Shown here: piece by piece, positions 52,000 through 63,462 of the stretch
How positions within the stretch are numbered: the stretch's first letter is position 1
How the letters are laid out: every line of letters starts with the position of its first letter
NCBI GenBank assembly: GCA_013400975.1
Contig: WBMZ01009009.1
Span: 62,001-126,000 of the forward strand
DNA: 64,000 bases
Source of the DNA: Atrichornis clamosus
Taxonomy: Eukaryota > Chordata > Aves > Passeriformes > Menuridae
Direction: 5' to 3'
The notes under the pieces: model-generated
The model's database searches: none
Seen by the model: the letters and a program-made list of their open reading frames with translations, nothing else
Told to the model about the DNA's origin: nothing
Translations under genes and position numbers: made by a program

Positions 52000-52885
52000 G
52001 GACAGGATGGCATTAACCCCAGGCCTGGCAGAGGTGAGATCTGGTTAGTACATCCTGGTTAACACATCCAGACAAAAATTCTCACTGTGGCAAACTGTGT
52101 AAAGAAGCAACCACTCCTACACATTTCACCGGTCAAAGATCATCCCAAGTTATGGGACAGGTGGCATCTGCGACCACCAACCACCACTGAAGCACCCTCA
52201 AATATTCCTCCATGGATACCTGGAACTTGGACTGTAAAATAAGCGCAAGAACTTCAGATAAGATAAAGGTGGTACTATTGTCTGGGTGTTATGTCCCTAG
52301 GGGAGGTTAGCAAAGCTTGGGGAGAAGAATGTATCACTGATAATGAACACAAAGAATGCAGAATTTATGGGCCACAAGGAAAGCAAACTCAGCAACTGTG
52401 CTGAAATCAGTTCCAACCAGGTAAAAGGTAATTCCCGCAGGGGAGATCGTGATCATCAACTCATGGCCCACCAACCCAAGAAACCCATCAACTCAAAAGA
52501 AGAGAAAGACCGAGCATGTGAACAGATTAGTATTAGAAGCATGGGAACCATTTAGTCAATAAAAGAAGAGAACTGTGTAGCCAATTATCTTTAATTCCTT
52601 TGTTTGCTAAAATGTATAAGTAGTGAAAAATTTTGAATGACCTTGGAAGCCCCACCACTGAGAAGGGTGAAGAAGGACCAACAGGACACTTCTGGATCCA
52701 TAGGTGGTTACTATTTTCTGCTTGATATCTCTCTCTCTCTCTCTCTCCTCCCTTTTCTATTTCTTTCTATCTCTGCACCTCTAATTTATTGTTAAAAGAA
52801 TCTGTATTATTGACTTTGGCATATGGTCTCGTTTGTACCTTAATTCAGGCAGAGGCATCTCTCACTAACTGGGACTTAACAGAAG
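52000..52885 (+). mobile_element. Probable LTR-type retroelement remnant
   Basis: The right part looks like the end of a retroviral-type LTR: a (CT)n run, a polyadenylation-like AATTTATTGTTAAAAG, and an ending GGGACTTAACA. I recall similar sequence as a dispersed repeat in bird genomes but cannot name the family. No gag, pol or env similarity was seen, so this may be a solo LTR with some internal sequence. Exact ends and target duplications could not be identified; the left boundary is a guess based on composition. Confidence 0.42.
52725..52748. repeat. (CT)n microsatellite
   Basis: About eleven CT units within the probable LTR segment. Confidence 0.92.
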
Positions 52886-53214
52886 TTTCAATCACTATAT
52901 TCCTGAAGAGGTAACCGTCTCAGGTTCTTCAAATTAAAACACTGCTTGGTATACTTTACAAACCTGTAGTTTAACTTTTGGATTAATTAACATGGTTTAT
53001 TTTCCTCAACAATATGAATTTATGGTGAAGAAAATGCTTTTGCTTAACATGCAAAGTTCTGAGATAATTTGACCTATCTTTAATTAGTTAAAAATGAGAA
53101 TTTGTCTCTAGTTAAACCATCACTAGACACATTTTACAGAAAAAGAAATTAAGAATACGTGCTAATCTAGTTTTTCCTTTTACTTCTATCAAATAAATTC
53201 AAACCAGTGCTCAC

Positions 53215-53487
53215 CAGCCTCTCCTGTTCGTCCTGATGCCCAATCTGAAGATACGCTACCCGCCATGTTTACTGCTAGCACACAAAATTCATACTCTGCG
53301 AATGGTTCCAGATCAATGACTGTGGCACTGGTCTGTGGTGGAGACAAGGCATTTTCATTTGGAGATTCCACAACAGGTTGAGGACTGAGCCATCCACTGC
53401 TTTGGAAAATACGAAGTTCAGGAGGAAGAATGTTCCCAGCTGATTTTAATTTTTTTCTCATGTAAAGTTCATATCTTATAATTATAC
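53215..53487 (-). CDS. USH2A: USH2A exon 18: second half of FN3 domain 3
   Basis: This 273-bp exon has a CTCTAG acceptor after a strong pyrimidine tract and a CTG|GTGAGC donor, phase 1 at both ends. The start completes a Gly codon and reads IIIRYELYMRKKLKSAG. A low-complexity loop (GNILPPELRIFQSSGWLSP) follows, then the conserved FN3 end VIDLEPFAEYEFCVLAVNMA. It ends GRTGEA. The loop between the C and E strands is longer than in an average FN3, as in human usherin. Human exon 18 is 270 bp by my memory, so this bird has one extra codon, probably in the loop. Confidence 0.94.
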
Positions 53488-54944
53488 CTAGAGAAAAAGG
53501 ACAGAAAAAGTAATGAATTTAAATGGTTTCTGGAGTTCTACTAAAATATCACCAGCATAGTTAATGAGCTATGATTGAATCAATTGAATTCACAAAAATA
53601 CAGCATTAGAAGACTTTTTTTTTCTTTCTGCTACACTCTTTTTTTCTTTTTTTTAACATGGTGAGAAAGGAACTTTTGAGTGACATTTTAATGCCAACAC
53701 TTAGGAATATATTACTGGGTAGGAGACACATGTGTGTCAGTTCTACATCAATGCAAACTTATTATACACACAGGAAGGCCTCACCACTTGTGGAAAAAAA
53801 ATCACCATTGTATATGAAGAAATATATGATCTAGACTGGATTGTGAAAGTAGTTTAACTATAACATTTTAAGAAATATCTAACTAGAGACTGCTGGCAAT
53901 GCCAGGAGATAATTACCGTAAAATGAATATATTTGGGTCTGCATTCATGCACAGAACTTGAGAGGTTGCTTGGGAGAAACAGCTTCTCTGTCTTTGGAGA
54001 GACTGGAAAATCTGACCAGACATCATGACAAATATGGCTTAAATCTGCCTGTGCTGGCCATTAGATGCATGTTATGGCAGTTGATTATGAGGAGTGTTTG
54101 ACACAGATTGAGGGGCAAGTGCTGACAGCAAATACCATGATCTGCATTGTAGAAATTGCCCCTCTAAATACACAGGTGTTCTGCTGTGGGCATTCTTCCT
54201 GTCTAATATGGAAACAGCTGGAAAATGAGATGCTCAAAGTGAAAGTTGAGCTCCCCGTAAATGGATGACCATTTTGTGAACAGATCAAAATGCTTGTTTT
54301 CACTTGCACAAATACTTGTGCATATAAGCGCAAGACCACAAAACTCCATTGCTCATATATTAAAAGATAGCACAATAAAATATGTGCTATCACAGAAGTA
54401 TCCTACAACAGCTGCGTTCTCAGTTTCAAAAACCTAAAATATTATTACGCAAGTTAGACCAGCAATTCTTGGCAATCACCTAATCCCTAACAAAGTTATA
54501 CTGGTAATAGAATTGGCTACTGCACATGACGGATGGTTTCAAAACCAGACTTCTCCGTTAATTCTTAGATTTTTTTCCACAACTGTTATCTGCTTATTTA
54601 TTTTTTGTCAGGCAATATCACCACATCTGTCTGAACTAAGCAATCTGGCAAATTAGGAAAAAATTAATTTTACTGTGAATGTTTGATTATAAATGTGATT
54701 TTTGCTGTAGCAGATGCCACTGAGTGCTGAATCCTGGACCCAATAGTGAGTGGATTTCTAAGCTCCAAAAGAATAAAACACAGACCCTGAGGATACATTT
54801 AATGGCAAGCAAGCAAATTAGGAAAATGCCTTACTTCATTCTCAATGTATAGCACATGGATAAGGATATTCTAACGAGATTTGAGAAAATGCTGCTTTTC
54901 CCTTGCAAAGACATTGATTGACAAAAGAAAACACGACGTCCTAC
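53488..54944 (-). other. USH2A: USH2A intron 17 (about 1.5 kb)
   Basis: This intron splits FN3 domain 3. T-rich runs occur near 53616-53655. Open frames of about 67 and 102 codons on opposite strands near 54065-54393 overlap each other and have no recognisable similarity. Confidence 0.75.
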
Positions 54945-55439
54945 CGTTTGGTTTCTCAGGTGGTGACCACTCGACAGCCAGTTCTGTAGAGCTGATAGTT
55001 TCGACAGTTGGTGGGTGCAGCCCTTCTGGAGGAGCTTGTGCAGTAACTACTGTTACTGGCTGGCTCTTCAAGCAGCCTCCACTAGTACAAGCTTGCACAG
55101 AAAAAACATACTTTGTAAATGGAATGAGATTCCAAATAATTGCTGAAGTCTTTAAGCCTTCATACTGACCACAAGGCTGAAGATCAACCGAGCTATTACA
55201 TGTTAAAATGTATCTCTCGATGGGCCCAGAGTCATTGGAGACACTTGTCCAGTAAAGTAAAACAGAGTGGTGACTAACAGGAAACACAGGATTTAAATCC
55301 AAGCTTCCTACAGGTGTTCCAGATTTTGTTCTGTATGTCACTGAGTCACTTCTTGTAAAACCATGAACGTTGCTTGCTTGGATGTAATAGGAATAGAAGA
55401 TATATGGAGCTAACATGGTATCGGTGAAGGTCTGAACAC
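54945..55439 (-). CDS. USH2A: USH2A exon 17: FN3 1 (second half), FN3 2, FN3 3 (first half)
   Basis: At 495 bp this is the largest exon in the window, and its length equals that of human exon 17 as I recall it. The acceptor is TTTTAG and the donor AACG|GTAGGA; both ends are phase 1. The first part (VQTFTDTMLAPYIFYSYYIQ) completes FN3 domain 1. FN3 domain 2 is complete, with its tryptophan in LLYWTSVSNDSGP and the typical F-G strand end VFSVQACTSGGC. The last part starts FN3 domain 3 with ELAVEWSPPEKPNG. Two possible N-glycosylation sites, SNDS and CNSS, are visible. The ACTSGGC motif recurs throughout usherin FN3 domains and may form a disulphide with a cysteine elsewhere in the repeat. A plus-strand open frame across this exon is its shadow. 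Confidence 0.96.
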
Positions 55440-57029
55440 CTAAAACAAACAGGTGTGAAGAGAAGTATATCAGTCTAACACATAATTTCTATACCTACAG
55501 TCTGTCCAGCTCTAATCCAAGACATATTTATGCCTGTCCACATGCTCTTCTGGAGATCATTATAAACATTATAACTTCTCAACTTTTTTTTTTAACATGG
55601 GGAAAAAACCTCCACTTTGTCCTTTATTACCTTCCACTGCACATCAGCATCACTAGAGAAATAATTTTTCCACTGAACTTGTTGTAATTCCTGCTTTAAT
55701 AATCAAGAAAATTAATACAATTATCTTCTCATTCCTCTTTTCCTTAAAAATAATTCTTTCAAATGTAAATCAGCATCAATATTAGTGAATATAATTTAGA
55801 AAAAACCCAAACCATTGTTCAAATTTCTCAGACCTCTATTTTTGATTAATTTCATGGCATAAGACCAAATATTTAAACTTTGTGTGCTTTCATTTCTTCA
55901 CTTCTACAACAGTGCTTAGTATCTCTTTTGTAAAGCATTTGATCTTGGATGAGAAGTAAAACAAAAGCCAAAATAATTATTAGAAAGGTATACACAAAGC
56001 CTATATTTACCTTCCTCACCCTTACTTTCCATTACCCTAGTTAGCTTTTTAGCATCTTTTTCGTACCAATGACCATTAATAGCTCCTGTGTACATCCCAG
56101 AAGCAGTGACACATCTTCGTCATCACAGCACAATGTCTATTTATGTACAACCATACCTCCATACATTATTTTGCCTTAAGAAATAGTGAACACTGAGTAA
56201 TATATTACATAACAGAGCATAAATATTTGTAAGCTTTTTCAAAGCAAATGCAAAGGATGCAGCTATTTCTACGTCCTCTCTGTACATCTGCACTGGCAAG
56301 TCAGCCCTGAATACAACTTAAAGAAGAGGGACACAAAATTATGGGTATTGTTAGATATTCAACCCTTGACATTGCAGCATGAAACCAGCAGCATCAGCCC
56401 AGTAATTGCTTACAGCACTTTAACTCCCTAGAGTGACTACAAACTTATCACAGAACTCCAGCAATAAGGAGAGGGGTGAGCTCATCTTCAGGCCTTGCCA
56501 ACCATGGTACCTCAGGCAAGGCTGGAGAACAATTCTGCCAGCTGAGCAATGGCTATTGAGACTTCCCTGAGTGACAGTAGTGAGCAGGCAGACGGTGCAG
56601 CAGATTTCAGTCTTGCAGGCAGGATTCAGCCATTTCTTCTTCCACTTTGGGGCTAGCGTGCCTTTTGAACTTTGGGCGCAAGTCTCAAGTGTACTGCAGA
56701 ACTGCTGAGCCCTTTCTGAGCTGCATGGACACACCTGCCCCGGCTGATGTGCTTCTGGGCACAGGAGTGGGTACCAAAGCTGGCAAGAGTCCTCAGGGCC
56801 TGACAACCAGTTGCCCTGAAGGACAGGACAAGTAGGACCTTGTCATGTGTCCACTTTCCAATTTTGTAGTCAGAGAAGAAAAATGGTCACAAAACCAGAA
56901 TGAGGCAGTACGCTAGAAACCTGGGAGAGCTGCACTTTATGGAACAACAGGATCATCCATCCTATGAGCATTCAATTCGAAAGAGCCACAGAGAAGAAAA
57001 GAAGAACATATGGAAAAAACAAGAAAAGA

Positions 57030-57303
57030 AGAAATAAAGGCCAACAGTTGAGGTTCAGCAAGTCCAAATGCCAGATCCTGCACTTGGGTCACAACAACCC
57101 CCTGCAGCACTACAGGCTGGGGGAAGAGTGTCTGGAAGAGGGCCCTGGCAGAGTAGTGGAATCACCATGCCTGGAAGTGTTCAGAAAGGGGTAGATGTAG
57201 CACCCAGGGACATGGTTTAGCAGTGACATGGCAGTGCGGAGTTAATGATTTGCCTCAATGATCTTACAGGTCTTTTCCATCCTTAATGGGTTTATGATTT
57301 AGC
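57030..57303 (+). mobile_element. CR1 LINE 3' end with internal deletion
   Basis: The plus strand reads SKCQILHLGHNNPLQHYRLG, a typical CR1 ORF2 stretch, then jumps to VVESPCLEVFRK, which normally lies near the ORF2 C-terminus about 150 or more codons later. The CR1 3' untranslated end follows, with TGATCTTACAGGTCTTTTCC. The two parts are in the same frame. The element may start somewhat further left, up to about 56980. Confidence 0.82.
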
Positions 57304-58261
57304 ATTTTAAAAATAATTAGAACAAACTTGATTTGGAGTAGAAATTGCAAGTAACTTTGGGGGAGGAGTTTCACATTTTAAAGTAAGCAGTTAATTTTAT
57401 CCTCAAGACAAGGACTGCTCAGGGAAATCTGAGGCTCAGGTTTTTCAGAGCAGTTAGGAAAAGACTGTTTTAATTCAGCATTCTGCAATACTATCATCCA
57501 GGTCACCATGCTGATTTAGAATATTATTCTTAATTTTCCTTGGGAAGTTCAGTGTTCCTATAAAATTCTCATTCAGCCATAAAATAATGTTGAACCAGTT
57601 GTATTCTCAGCTCATAAGCATTACAAACTTCTTATTGCATTAAGAAAAAAATAACATTATCAAAAATTCTGACAGCATGAACAATATATTCTTGATATTC
57701 AAACACCAGAAGATGATTTCACATCATTAATTAGGGGGATTTCCAGGAAATGTCAAAAATGTCTTTTGAAACCAAATCTGTGTATTTAAGAAGACAATGT
57801 TTTGTTAAATAGAAACATGCTAATATCTCATTATCCAGCTAAATACATCCAGAATTTTTTGCTTTCTACAAAGTATATAGGTAGTATCATGAAATACCAT
57901 CCTCAACAATGCACTGTTTCAAGTACATTACTAAGCAGATTTATGACAATGAAGTATAACAGCTTTTCTTTTGAAATCAATTCATATTTTACTTAAGTTA
58001 GGCTTTGAAACCAAATTAAGGAATTGGAATATTCTCTATTAGTTCTCTAATTTTTTTGTTATTGTTACTGTCTCTCAATTACTTTACCCCATGCTTACAC
58101 GGGGTCACATACCTTTCCTCATGGTATGTACTGCAGAGTGCCCAAATTCACAGCATAAGCCACATAAAAATGAACTATAAGACTGTAGCATGAATCAAAA
58201 CATAGAAATGTGAGGTGCATTCCAAAGGATCCGTGCTTCCATTGCAAAATAGCCTTTTTTT

Positions 58262-58551
58262 TTTCCTTCCCTCCAGGGTACACACCAACAATTAGAGAGA
58301 CTCAACTTCTGCAAAACGTTAATGCTGCATTGGTAAGAAACTGCATTAAACTGAAGAAGCTGCTGGAACAGAGGTCAAACCTTAGTGGCATTAAACCAGA
58401 CTCATCTTCTTTAAAAAACCCACTTGTGTGCCATGAATACATACAAACAGTATCCAAATCCATCTCCTTTCCTTTGATAAGTGGATCAATATTAGCACAA
58501 AATGGCCTTTCCAGTTTGGACAGTGTCGAATCCTTTAGGACTGCCTTCTGA
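58262..58551 (+). other. Unidentified plus-strand open frame behind an acceptor-like sequence
   Basis: A run of T and C ending in CCCTCCAG precedes an open frame starting GYTPTIRETQLLQNVNAALV, with a basic, helix-like patch KLKKLLEQRSN, and ending SVESFRTAF at a TGA (58549-58551). An ATG-led frame starts at 58210. I do not recognise the protein, and no donor-joined neighbour exon was found on the plus strand. It could be a decayed exon copy, an unknown repeat or chance. Confidence 0.25.
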
Positions 58552-59072
58552 GGATCCCTTGGCAAGCCTCAACATGAGAGAAGTGGTGCTGCTAAAGACA
58601 AATCAGGAACTACAGTGATAGCTTAACAGAAGGTGCTAAAAGTTAGAGGCTACAAAAAGCTTTCCTATCTGTTAACAGTTTAAAACCAGGAAAATGAAAA
58701 AAGTTTAAGCACATTATGGTCTCTTCTGTTCACCTAATTCTTTATCTGTGACTTTGTTAGATTTTGGTGTCTGTGCATATTTTCATTGAATACTTTTGGT
58801 GAGTCAATTTTGAAGTTTTTCAGAATAAAAAGTAAAATATTTATCAGCCATTTTGGGTGATTCCATTTGCCAGATTTTAGACTAGGGTATTCATTTCTTT
58901 CAAGCAAAATTAATAACACAGGACAGTAACTCATTAAAGGAAAACAGGATAATATATTCAAAACCACAGAGAATGATAATGACAGGAATGAGAAATAGTT
59001 AAGAAACATCACACCTATATATATATACATACACGCACACAAACATGAAATCTTTGGTGTCACCTTACTTAC

Positions 59073-59231
59073 TATAAGGATGGTAGTCTTCAGTTGTATA
59101 AATTTCTTCCTCATCCCTATACAGCTGGTAAATAAGCCTGTTAGAATTTGGAGAGTCAGGGGAACTCCATGAAAGATTGATAACAGAGGAACTGAGAACT
59201 TCTCCTGTAGGAGGAGGTTGCTGGAAAGGAG
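59073..59231 (-). CDS. USH2A: USH2A exon 16: first half of FN3 domain 1
   Basis: This 159-bp exon is phase 1 at both ends. It begins after TTTTAG with the last two bases of a Thr codon whose first base comes from exon 15, then reads PFQQPPPTGEVLSSSVINLS. The core FN3 tryptophan lies in the motif NLSWSSPDSPN, which is also an N-glycosylation sequon. The exon ends in TEDYHPY plus one base. Two GTAAG donors overlap here. The one that ends the exon at 59073 restores a Ser codon and the frame into exon 17; the alternative four bases downstream would break the frame. The usherin FN3 repeats are each split by an intron near the middle, as seen here. Confidence 0.93.
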
Positions 59232-59933
59232 CTAAAACATACACAAAAACTGAGTATGTAAAAATGAAGGTAATCAATAATCACACAAATTTAAAGAAAA
59301 ATGAAAAAAAAACTGCTAAGCTTTCTTCACAAACAGACCTGGTGAGTAAGTGCATGGTCACCAGGGCAAGACATTGATAGACTAAACCGATACAACCAAA
59401 TGTTCTCCAACAAAGTTTTATATCCATAAAACAAGTGTTTATATTTAAACAAATGACAAACAAACTTAATCCTCCTTTCCACCCCAAAATAAAGCAAGTG
59501 TTTTCGAAACACTTTTTTTTGGAATGTATTTCAAGACCTCTATAAAACAAGAACATATTTATCTGGTCACATTATTGAAGCTTCTAGCTCAATTAGAATT
59601 TATTTTTTCAGAGGATTCATTCCATTTTAGCATAGACCAGGCATAAGTTCCTCTACTAGAATACAAATGGAAAGTCCAACTAAATACAGATTTTTCTGAA
59701 GTGTTAAAATAAATGTACTTAATATAATAAAATGACAAAAACATAAAGAGTTAAGTTTTGAAGTTTATTTAGGCAATTCATTTCCATTTGTTTCCATTGA
59801 AATTGAAACCCATAAGAGCAAGATATCTAACATTTTAAGAAATCAGTTTGAGATGCTTATTAACCAAAATACCACTCTGCTACTACCTCTATTAACTTGG
59901 AAAATGTGCTAGTTAATTGCACCAGTACCAATA

Positions 59934-59990
59934 AAACAAACAAACAAACAAAATAAACAACAAAACAACAAAATAAAAAAAACAAACTTG
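59934..59990. repeat. AAAC/AAC-rich simple repeat
   Basis: AAAC and AAAAC units cover about 55 bases; no mobile element was recognised directly beside it. Confidence 0.85.
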
Positions 59991-60139
59991 AAGTTCACAA
60001 GTGAAGTGCCTTACATTTTAAGAAATAGCATTCAAAGTTCCTCCTGTGTCTCTTTTGTAATCCAACTGTATGATCATGGGCCTTCCTAAGATGATAGCTT
60101 ATACTCAGAAATTAAATACATATGTCAACACGTGTGTAT

Positions 60140-60225
60140 CTAAACATATGGTTTTATGGATGGACTCAATGATCCCAAAGGTTCTTTCCAGCCTAGATAA
60201 CTCTGTATTTATGTTATTATTCAAG
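60140..60225 (+). mobile_element. CR1 LINE, short 3' end
   Basis: The sequence around GGACTCAATGATCCCAAAGG followed by TTCTTTCCAGCCTAGATAAC is the last part of a CR1 3' untranslated region. Only about 85 bases can be recognised, so the copy is severely 5'-truncated and diverged. Confidence 0.7.
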
Positions 60226-61699
60226 TCAGAGCAGGAGTCCATATCTCCCTGTAAGATGTCCCATAAGCCAATTATACTTAGGAAAGCACTGTTCTCTGCC
60301 CCTCATTACACCAAGCATCAGCACAGAACAAGACTGGTCTGTTTTGGCAGCTGGTGATTGCTATAGCTTGACTCAAAGGCAGACTGTGCCATTGCCCAAC
60401 CCTCTTCACCAAGGGAATGTGGATCTAGAGGAAAACATGTTGCTCAAAGAACGAGAATAGCCCAGGGCAGTACAGAAATCAGCACGTGGAGTAAGCTGCC
60501 AGGAGCTGGATTCAGAATCACCCAATAAGCTTTTCAACCCTACATAAAAGTATTACAGGAAAACATCTAGATTAGAAACACATGGATTTTTTTTTTCTCC
60601 TTCTTTTTATAAACTACTGTCTTCTTCACCATGTGGATACTTGCTTAATATGAACAATTCTCCAAAAGTTCATTACCAAAATCTGTTCAGCTATGCTTAT
60701 AGGAAAAAAGAAGCAAAGAAAAAAGTTGCAGACAGAAAATGTCATGAAGACCTCAAGCCATACAACTGATACATGCAGAGAATTATGCCAAAAAAACAGT
60801 GAACTGCGTTACATATGGGTTTTTTATCCTAATCTAGAAAGTGAGATGAAACTCTTTATTTAGAACAAGATAATGAAAAGCCCTGCTTCTACTGCAATCT
60901 CTCAGCCAAGAAATAGCAGAAAATATTTCTAGAATTCATTGGATTGAACAGAACACATAATCATCATCTTCCATTAGAAAGCATAGGTTACTTTACTGCC
61001 AATCTGGAGCTTTTGAGTTCAGTTAAGATGTGAATATATGCTAAAGTGTCGACAGAAGTAAATTTTCAGAATCAGAGCAAACAAGTGCTCCTAAATCCCT
61101 TTGGTATTTTAAAAAGATTTCTCTCCATGTAACACATACTCACAAGACCTGAGCAATCACAGAAATTTACCAGCATCACCTTCGTTCTCCATCAGCAGTC
61201 TCACACTATTCCATATTGCTTCCATGTGTTTTCTGGCTTGAATTTTAGATGTGTAAGCAAAGGACTATTTCAAATTTTTGTGCAGCATCTAAGATATTGC
61301 TAAGCAGAAAAATTGCTAAGGAAAAAGGTCTTTTCCTTAAACAACTCTAGTCGGACAGTGACAGCAACCTATGCTTGCTTCTCTTGGCAAAGACTTATAA
61401 CCAGTAATGAATGGTGTGTGTCAACAAAATACTGCTCTGCAATGAAAATAACCACAAATACCAAGCTAAGTAAAGCTCCGTATGTATGCAACAAGTTAAA
61501 AATATTTTGGTATGTATAACCAGAAGACTGCAATTGCTATATCATTTATGTCCAGAAGAGGACTCCGCTTGTCATTTAGAATACTGCCTGATGTACTTTT
61601 ATCTAACTACAATCTATTATATTAGTTATCTACATTGTACTATTATTAATCAATTTTATAGTTGAATTGCTATTGACCTTTATCCAATGTGTACACCAA

Positions 61700-61795
61700 C
61701 ACAAATAAGTAGGTTGGCTTATGTTTGTAAAGCACTTTGAAGATGAACAGTATCATAAAAGTGCCACATATTATCATTATTATATATTCAGTCAA
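61700..61795 (+). mobile_element. Ancient SINE/LINE 3' end
   Basis: The motif TTTGTAAAGCACTTTGAAGA, then AAAAGTGCCACATATTATCA and TTATTAT, is the common 3' end shared by several very old amniote SINE and LINE families. The specific family cannot be assigned by eye. Confidence 0.48.
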
Positions 61796-63298
61796 AACAT
61801 CTTACATATTTTAAAGAAACAATGAGCCAATCAGCTGCCTGAACAATTAATAGCTACTGTGGCTTCTACAGAAGAGTATGGGGAAAAACAAAGCAAAATT
61901 ATCTAAACCCTTCCAAACTTTGAGGAAAGCAAAAAAAATCATCTTTGGAAGCAAATCAGTCTCTTTATGCTATCCATTTATAATGCTGTGCATTCTACAA
62001 TGCACATTATTTGAAATTTAGACTGATTTACAATTAAATACAAGCTGATAACAAAGTGAGAGCTGTCTGTACCTGTAAACACTTTGTGCATTTACATCTC
62101 TGCTAGCAAATCTATGGTGTTCACACATCACAGGAAGTAATATCATATAAATACCCATGTAGAACACACAATGAAATATTTTGTTGAAGGAGGATCCAGA
62201 AACATACTCCAGAGAGAACTCGGGAATGTCTAACCCTGTTGTTGCATTACACCTGGCTACGTGAGCTAACTGTCACAGTATGACCAGTGTGGCCATTTAT
62301 TAACTAGGCCTGCTGAGAGAAATGTCCACTTAACATCTGCAGAGTTCCTCACTCACTGGTTACATGACTTCCAAGACTGGGCGGGTAACTGTGTACGGCA
62401 ATAAGGTGTGTCCCAAAAACATGACACAGCTTTTTCAGTTAGCTGAGGTCCTTCCAGCATGATTTGGCATTGCATAGCATGGTGTCCTGAAAATCCACAT
62501 CTCAACATTGACCCGAAGACACTTAAGTACTCAAATTTCTTATGATGTATACTTTTTCCTCTCCTTCTTTAAAATCCCTGTCAGCTTGGAGACTGTGCAC
62601 TGGTGATTATATCTGAACATTTAATTGTAACTAATTATGACATAAAGACTAAAAGTGTGCAACTCTTCATATCCAGATTCACTGCAAGGGCAGAATTGCA
62701 AATGTTCTGTTGCAATTTGTTTCATGGCCCTTAACATGGCATTAACCCCGCCCATACATGCCAATTTATGATGTTCTGTTACATCACATAACATATTTTC
62801 CCAAACTGACTGAAAAAGTACCCAAGCAGGAGATAAGCCAAAGCTACATTGCACTGAGGAGAAGATTTTTAATTCATCACCAGGAGCAAGTTTTCAGCAG
62901 ATCTTCTGTTCTTCAGATCTTCTGAAGGCAGGTCTCCTGCCTCCTCTCAGTGGCAGGAAAGCCAGCTAAGCTGCAAGTTTTACAAATACTATTGAATTTT
63001 TTTGACTAAAAAGTGAACTCTGCATCAGCCACTACAAAGAACACATGCAAGGGAACTCTGGGCTATTACTTCTCCCCTGCAAGCATAAGGTGTGTATGAC
63101 ACAAAGGAGTCTGTATATCTCTCTAGAAAACAGTCCTAAGATACACTGAAAATCACCTGAACTTCAGTGACCCGATATATGGGGAGTGGGCAGGGAATAA
63201 ACCCCAGTTTTAGTACTGCTGACCTAATTCAATACTCACGAAATCAATACAAAACTTTAATTTGAAAGACATGCTTTTAAGACCTAACATCCACTTAC

Positions 63299-63462
63299 TT
63301 TTACTGCAGCCAAAGAGGTTGTGGACATCCAAATTACTGGCATTGGGAACACAGTTGTCACATTTCAAGCCAGTTACAAATTGTTTACAAATGCACTGTC
63401 CAGTAACAAGATGACAAGTCCCACTAATGGCTCCTGCAGGATGACAATTACAGTGCTGACAT
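63299..63462 (-). CDS. USH2A: USH2A exon 15: last laminin-type EGF-like domain
   Basis: This 164-bp exon starts after a pyrimidine-rich ...TTTATAG acceptor and ends at an A|GTAAGT donor. It carries one base of a split codon at the start (upstream intron phase 2) and one at the end (phase 1), with 54 full codons between. The translation has nine cysteines. The first closes the preceding LE domain; the other eight, spaced C-x-C-x9-C-x6-C-x-C-x8-C-x2-C-x14-C, make one complete laminin EGF-like module. It starts CQHCNCHPAG and ends NLFGCSK, close to the end of the usherin LE array. A PNAS stretch gives an N-glycosylation sequon. LE modules form the rigid rod between the laminin N-terminal domain and the FN3 region. 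An overlapping open frame at 63374-63556 is in a different frame and is not coding. Confidence 0.93.

Larger units (their letters stand above)
50930..53214 (-). other. USH2A: USH2A intron 18 (about 2.3 kb)
   Basis: Between FN3 domains 3 and 4. Roughly the middle 900 bases look like an LTR-type insertion (about 52000-52885), including a (CT)n run. The flanks show no other recognisable feature. Confidence 0.7.
55440..59072 (-). other. USH2A: USH2A intron 16 (about 3.6 kb)
   Basis: This intron splits FN3 domain 1. It holds a CR1 fragment with an internal deletion (57030-57303) and an unexplained plus-strand open frame behind an acceptor-like sequence (58210-58551). The block 56480-56850 is GC-richer than its surroundings and may be old repeat sequence. 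Confidence 0.75.
59232..63298 (-). other. USH2A: USH2A intron 15 (about 4.1 kb)
   Basis: Between the LE array and the first FN3 domain. It contains an AAAC-rich simple repeat (59934-59990), a short CR1 3' end (60140-60225) and an ancient SINE-like 3' end (61700-61795). The rest is AT-rich with no recognised element. Confidence 0.75.

Noticed and set aside
54881..55168. Plus-strand 95-codon frame over exon 17
   Set aside because: It is a shadow of the coding strand; the minus strand gives clear FN3 domains.
59069..59072. Alternative donor four bases downstream for exon 16
   Set aside because: A second GTAAG motif is present, but using it would shift the frame into exon 17.
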